In this document: positions 60,874-64,000 of the stretch, piece after piece
Layout: every line of letters begins with the position of its first letter
How positions within the stretch are numbered: the stretch's first letter is position 1
Assembly: GCA_910575795.1 (NCBI GenBank)
Contig: CAJTGE010000012.1
Location: 1 to 64,000 of the forward strand
From: Clostridiaceae bacterium
Lineage (GTDB): Bacteria; Bacillota; Clostridia; Lachnospirales; Lachnospiraceae
DNA length: 64,000 nt
Direction of reading: 5' to 3'
Notes under the pieces: model-generated
Told to the model about the DNA's origin: nothing
Databases searched by the model: none
Seen by the model: only the letters and a program-made list of their open reading frames with translations
Made by a program: the position numbers and the translations under genes

Positions 60874-60942
60874 ATTACAGCCTCCCGGATGTCCCGCACA
60901 TCATCGCGATCACATGCCGCCGCTCAGATGGCCTGAAAATCA

Positions 60943-60971
60943 GTAACAGTCCAGTTAGCCTGAACTGTTAC
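60943..60971. repeat. Short inverted repeat between two genes
   Basis: GTAACAGT (60943-60950) and ACTGTTAC (60964-60971) with a 13-nt loop. The GTAACAGT core resembles the MITE terminal repeat (GAACAGTAAC read differently) but I cannot show a link. It lies between the AI-2E transporter and the SpoIID-like gene. Confidence 0.4.
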
Positions 60972-60991
60972 GAAAAACGCAAAATTTTACT

Positions 60992-62245
60992 CTATTTCAC
61001 AAATTTCCCGCTCGTCTCATCGATATGATCCAGATTTTTATAATCCTCTGTCACCATGGACAATTTCTTCTTATTTAAAGAATGATGCACGGCACGCGAG
61101 ATCAGATCGTAGATTACCGCAAACACCGGCACGGCAATGATCATCCCCACAAAGCCGAACAGCCCCCCGAACAGCAGGATGGAAAACAGCACCCAAAAGC
61201 TCGACAGCCCTGTCGAATTCCCGAGAATCTTCGGGCCCAGGATATTTCCGTCAAACTGCTGCAGAAGCAGGATCCACAAAAGAAAATACAGACATTTCAC
61301 CGGGCTGACCAAAAGCACCAAAAAACCGGCCGGGACCGCCCCGAAAAAGGGTCCGAAAAAGGGGATCACATTCGTCACGCCCACAATCACGCTTAAAAGC
61401 AGCGGAAACGGCATATTCATCAGGGACACGCCGATAAAGCAGATAATCCCGATAATCAGCGAATCAACCAGCTTGCCGATAATAAAGCCCCCGAACATCT
61501 GATTGACCAGGCGCATCTCCTCCACCACGCTGTTGGCCCAGCGGATACTCAGGCAGCTATACACGATCTTTTTCGCCTGCGCAATGAGGACATCCTTAAT
61601 ATTTAACAGATACACCATCACGATCAGGCCGATGAGCCAGTTCTTGACAAAGCCCAGAAGCCCGAGAACGCTGCTCGAAACGCCGTTTAAAAACTCCGCC
61701 AGACGGTTCACGTCAATATTGATGAACGTATTCTCAAGCCATAGCTGCAGCTTTCCCACTGAGCTCTGGAGATTATTCAGTACAAACTCCTCCACCTCCG
61801 GATTGTCGGCCAGGACCTTTTGGAGCCAGTCATACAGGTTCTGCAGATAGGACGGAAATGAATCCCGAAGCCCCATCAGACTGTCCCGCATCTGCGGAAT
61901 CAGCATCCGGATCAGGCCGGACACCACGGCCAGGATAACGGCCAGGCATACGATCGTCCCCGCCGCCCCCGAAACCGCGGCGACGTGCCGCTCCTCCTTC
62001 CAAACCCGGCCCAGCGCCTTTTTGACCGCTGCCGCTGTCCGGTTATAGATCGGGGCCAGCAGATACGCCAGCACCGCGCCGTAGATGATGGGCGCTATGA
62101 TCCCCAGAATCCGCTTAAATCCCCCGCACACGGACTCCCAGTATTCCACACAATACCAGAAGAGGATACACGTCGCAATCACCGATACGGCCGTTATTCC
62201 CATGTATATATATCGTTTTATATCATTCTTTTCCATTGAGCCCAC
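60992..62245 (-). CDS. AI-2E family (UPF0118) transporter
   Basis: 417 residues with about eight membrane segments. Family pattern: ILGIIAPIIYGAVLAYLLAPIYN, a long loop with coiled segments (about 115-190), NVIPFFGPFFGAVPAGFLVLL and ILGPKILGNSTGLSSFWVLFSILLFGGLFGFVGMIIAVPVFAVIYDLI. Relatives export autoinducer-2 or act as Na+/H+ antiporters; neither is proven here. Separate from the SpoIID-like gene by 118 bp. Confidence 0.9.
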   Translation of the reverse strand: MGSMEKNDIKRYIYMGITAVSVIATCILFWYCVEYWESVCGGFKRILGIIAPIIYGAVLAYLLAPIYNRTAAAVKKALGRVWKEERHVAAVSGAAGTIVCLAVILAVVSGLIRMLIPQMRDSLMGLRDSFPSYLQNLYDWLQKVLADNPEVEEFVLNNLQSSVGKLQLWLENTFINIDVNRLAEFLNGVSSSVLGLLGFVKNWLIGLIVMVYLLNIKDVLIAQAKKIVYSCLSIRWANSVVEEMRLVNQMFGGFIIGKLVDSLIIGIICFIGVSLMNMPFPLLLSVIVGVTNVIPFFGPFFGAVPAGFLVLLVSPVKCLYFLLWILLLQQFDGNILGPKILGNSTGLSSFWVLFSILLFGGLFGFVGMIIAVPVFAVIYDLISRAVHHSLNKKKLSMVTEDYKNLDHIDETSGKFVK

Positions 62246-62403
62246 TTTCCTGTCTGTTCTTTACGAAGTGATGCGCATGCAGGGCGCCTGCCCGCTATGC
62301 GCGGCCATTTTCTACCACAATCAGTATACAGGATGGCACTTTTTTTGGCAAGTGATATAAACGAAAAGATTTCTTAGGATATGCAGACGTCTGTACATGA
62401 AAA

Positions 62404-62433
62404 AATAAAGCAGCGATTTCTCGCTGCTTTTAT
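62404..62433. terminator. Terminator of the candidate 6S RNA
   Basis: AAAGCAGCGA/TCGCTGCTTT with a 4-nt loop. On the minus strand it is followed by ATTTTTTC, and on the plus strand by TAT, so it is stronger leftwards. Confidence 0.75.
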
Positions 62434-62438
62434 CCTTT

Positions 62439-62618
62439 GTAACCCCAAAATGCCGGTTCTTACAGTATTGACGCCTAGCGCTGCTAGGTGGGCAACCTCA
62501 CTTAAACTTCTGCCTTCCACTCAAAGGAGGCCTGGCATCCGCTTAAAAATATTGGAATCCCGTTGGTCAAAATGTAGGTTCAAAAAAAGTAAGAGTTGTC
62601 GAACATTTCAGGAGTTAC
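62439..62618 (-). ncRNA. ssrS: Candidate 6S RNA
   Basis: A 180-nt interval closed by GTAACTCC (62611-62618) with GGGGTTAC (62439-62446), AAATG with CATTT and CTTAC with GTAAG, separated by a bubble, plus an internal hairpin CCTAG/CTAGG. Size, closed rod shape with internal loops, own promoter 22 nt upstream and terminator just after it fit 6S RNA. There is no open frame. I identify it by architecture and general resemblance, not by an alignment. Confidence 0.55.
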
Positions 62619-62639
62619 AAATATTTATCGGATATCGCT

Positions 62640-62668
62640 ATTATACAACAGGACTGACGATTTTTCAA
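62640..62668 (-). promoter_or_regulatory. Promoter of the candidate 6S RNA
   Basis: Minus strand: -35 TTGAAA (62663-62668), 17-bp spacer, -10 TATAAT (62640-62645). Near-consensus, as expected for an abundant small RNA. Confidence 0.75.
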
Positions 62669-62807
62669 GTTCCATTTGATAGCTTCTTTTCCATTTTTTC
62701 AGAAAACGCGTTGAGGTTCAGATAACCTCTGAAGCGCTGCAAAAAAATCCCGTTTATCATCGAACCCGAATATCTCAGCCCCAAACATGCCCTCATCTTT
62801 CAAAGCC

Positions 62808-64000
62808 TCAGAACATCTCTGCCCCATCCCCTGTCACGCGCGCGTAGATCCACTTCCTCTCCCCGGGCTTTTCCCCTTCTATCCGGTAGGAAGCCAAAAG
62901 CCTCTCCTTCGCCGCGCCAAACAGCGCTTCATCCGACGCGTAAAGCTCTGCCAGGACCTCGCCCTTCTCCACCGCGTCGCCGTATTTCTTCTTCAATATA
63001 ATCCCGGCTGAGCTGTCGATCGCGTCGTCCTTTTTGCTTCTGCCCGCCTTTAAGAGCACAGACGCCACGCCGCAGCCCTCTGCATCCATCCCGGCCACAT
63101 AACCGCTCTCCGGCGCTTTGACACCGAGCATGAACGGCGCCTTCGGGAAGCGCTCCGGATTTTCTATAAACGAACGATCTCCGCCCTGCGCCTCCACCAT
63201 GGCAAGAAGCGTGTCAAACGCGCGGCCGTCCTCCAGGACTTCCAATGCCATCCCATAGCACGTCCCGGCGTCTCCTCTTCCGGCCGTGTGCAGCATCTCC
63301 GCCGCCAGGCGCAGGCTGACCTCCTTTAAATCCTCCGGACCGCGGCCGCGAAGCGTCTCGGCCGACTCGATCACCTCCAGGGAATTTCCGATGGCAAAGC
63401 CCAGCGGCACGTCCATATCCGTAATCAGGGCCGTGCAGGCGCGGCCTGCGCCGATGCCGATGGAGACCATCTTCCGGGCCAGGGTAACCGAGTCCTCCAG
63501 CGTCTTCATAAACGCCCCGCTCCCGGTCTTTACATCCAGCACGATCCCGTCGCTTCCGGCCGCCAGCTTCTTGCTCATAATCGAGGACGCAATCAGCGGG
63601 ATACTGTCCACGGTCGCGGTCACGTCCCGCAGGGCGTACAGCTTTTTATCCGCCGGGACGAGGTTGCCGCTCTGGCCTGCCACCGCGATCCCGGTCCGCT
63701 TTACGATATCAAAAAACTCCTCCCTCGGGACCGAGGTCTGAAACCCGGGTATAGACTCCAGTTTATCGATCGTCCCGCCCGTATGCCCCAGGCCGCGGCC
63801 GGACATCTTGGCCACCCGCACGCCAAGCGCCGCCACAATCGGACCCACGATCAGCGTTGTCTTGTCTCCCACCCCGCCTGTGCTGTGCTTATCCACCTTA
63901 AAGCCCTGGATGGGGGACAGATCCACCATATCGCCTGAATGGGCCATCTCCAATGTAAGGGCGGTTGTCTCCTCATCATCCATTCCGCTGAAATAAATGG
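62808..64000 (-). CDS. Pyrimidine-nucleoside phosphorylase, N-terminus outside window
   Basis: At least 396 residues visible; the frame continues past 64000 (codons before MDDEETTALTLEMA read IYFSG, the expected family sequence). Motifs: DKHSTGGVGDKTTLIVGP (phosphate/nucleoside region), KMSGRGLGHTGGTIDKLESI and the C-terminal barrel-sandwich domain ending with VEKGEVLAELYA. It cleaves pyrimidine nucleosides with phosphate. DeoA and Pdp cannot be told apart here. Confidence 0.95.
   Translation of the reverse strand, partial: IYFSGMDDEETTALTLEMAHSGDMVDLSPIQGFKVDKHSTGGVGDKTTLIVGPIVAALGVRVAKMSGRGLGHTGGTIDKLESIPGFQTSVPREEFFDIVKRTGIAVAGQSGNLVPADKKLYALRDVTATVDSIPLIASSIMSKKLAAGSDGIVLDVKTGSGAFMKTLEDSVTLARKMVSIGIGAGRACTALITDMDVPLGFAIGNSLEVIESAETLRGRGPEDLKEVSLRLAAEMLHTAGRGDAGTCYGMALEVLEDGRAFDTLLAMVEAQGGDRSFIENPERFPKAPFMLGVKAPESGYVAGMDAEGCGVASVLLKAGRSKKDDAIDSSAGIILKKKYGDAVEKGEVLAELYASDEALFGAAKERLLASYRIEGEKPGERKWIYARVTGDGAEMF

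Overview
The window looks like a chromosomal segment from a Gram-positive anaerobe of the class Clostridia, most likely a moderately GC-rich Lachnospiraceae-type genome. Supporting signs are the strong AGGAGG-type ribosome binding sites, a SpoIID-family protein, a PBP5/DacF-type carboxypeptidase, pyrK/pyrD of the B type, an LrgAB pair, small zinc-ribbon membrane proteins, a folate ECF component under a tetrahydrofolate riboswitch, and a boxA-like rRNA leader at the left edge. The species is not identified. No tRNA, CRISPR array, prophage or transposase gene was seen.

Layout. 1-446: upstream region of an rRNA operon lying to the left, then a terminator. 447-5460: minus-strand gltX-pcrA-cobA-membrane protein-DUF1292 operon. 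5500-7240: mgtE with an unusual leader (small ORF plus hairpin at the ribosome binding site). 7347-12285: ABC-2 exporter operon that includes a large zinc-ribbon membrane protein. 12391-15260: pnp and rpsO with a long leader hairpin in front of pnp. 15312-19916: monooxygenase-like protein with a WYL regulator, an L,D-transpeptidase, a 180-bp MITE and a zinc-ribbon protein. 20055-34415: four sensory or chemotaxis modules (a Cache chemoreceptor; FIST plus soluble chemoreceptor; solute-binding lipoprotein plus chemoreceptor) mixed with gpmI, a metallohydrolase/transglutaminase pair, a PAP2 enzyme and a glycosyltransferase/HD pair. 34503-39112: DacF, an M29-like aminopeptidase and small membrane proteins. 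39096-43654: pyrimidine genes pyrF-pyrK-pyrD-[Uma2 gene and repeat]-pyrE. 43629-50753: nitroreductase and lrgBA, GNAT, small alarmone synthetase, Mrp ATPase, folT, PAP2, thioesterase, ptsH. 50775-51319: MqsRA-like toxin-antitoxin pair. 51483-56023: metF, MetH activation-domain protein, metH, and an Rrf2 regulator. 56239-64000: zinc-ribbon protein, PTS EIIC, SpoIID-like protein, AI-2E transporter, a candidate 6S RNA, and a pyrimidine-nucleoside phosphorylase cut by the window edge.

The most notable content lies between the genes. (1) A family of roughly 150-bp palindromic elements (5511, 28120, 29531, 58317, plus a collapsed remnant at 28508). In the three intact copies the outer arms differ in sequence but stay perfectly complementary, and all four copies face the same way relative to the gene whose stop codon they follow. 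(2) A second family of about 130 bp (19921, 21819, 40212, and a fragment at 29331) with at least one compensatory base-pair change. (3) A 164-nt hairpin at 57995 whose arm differences are mostly of the G-U-tolerated type on the plus strand. (4) Two non-coding MITE-like elements (18856 with a 9-bp target duplication; 45576 just upstream of lrgA). These repeats are the best candidates for something undescribed; their function is unknown and any role is inference.
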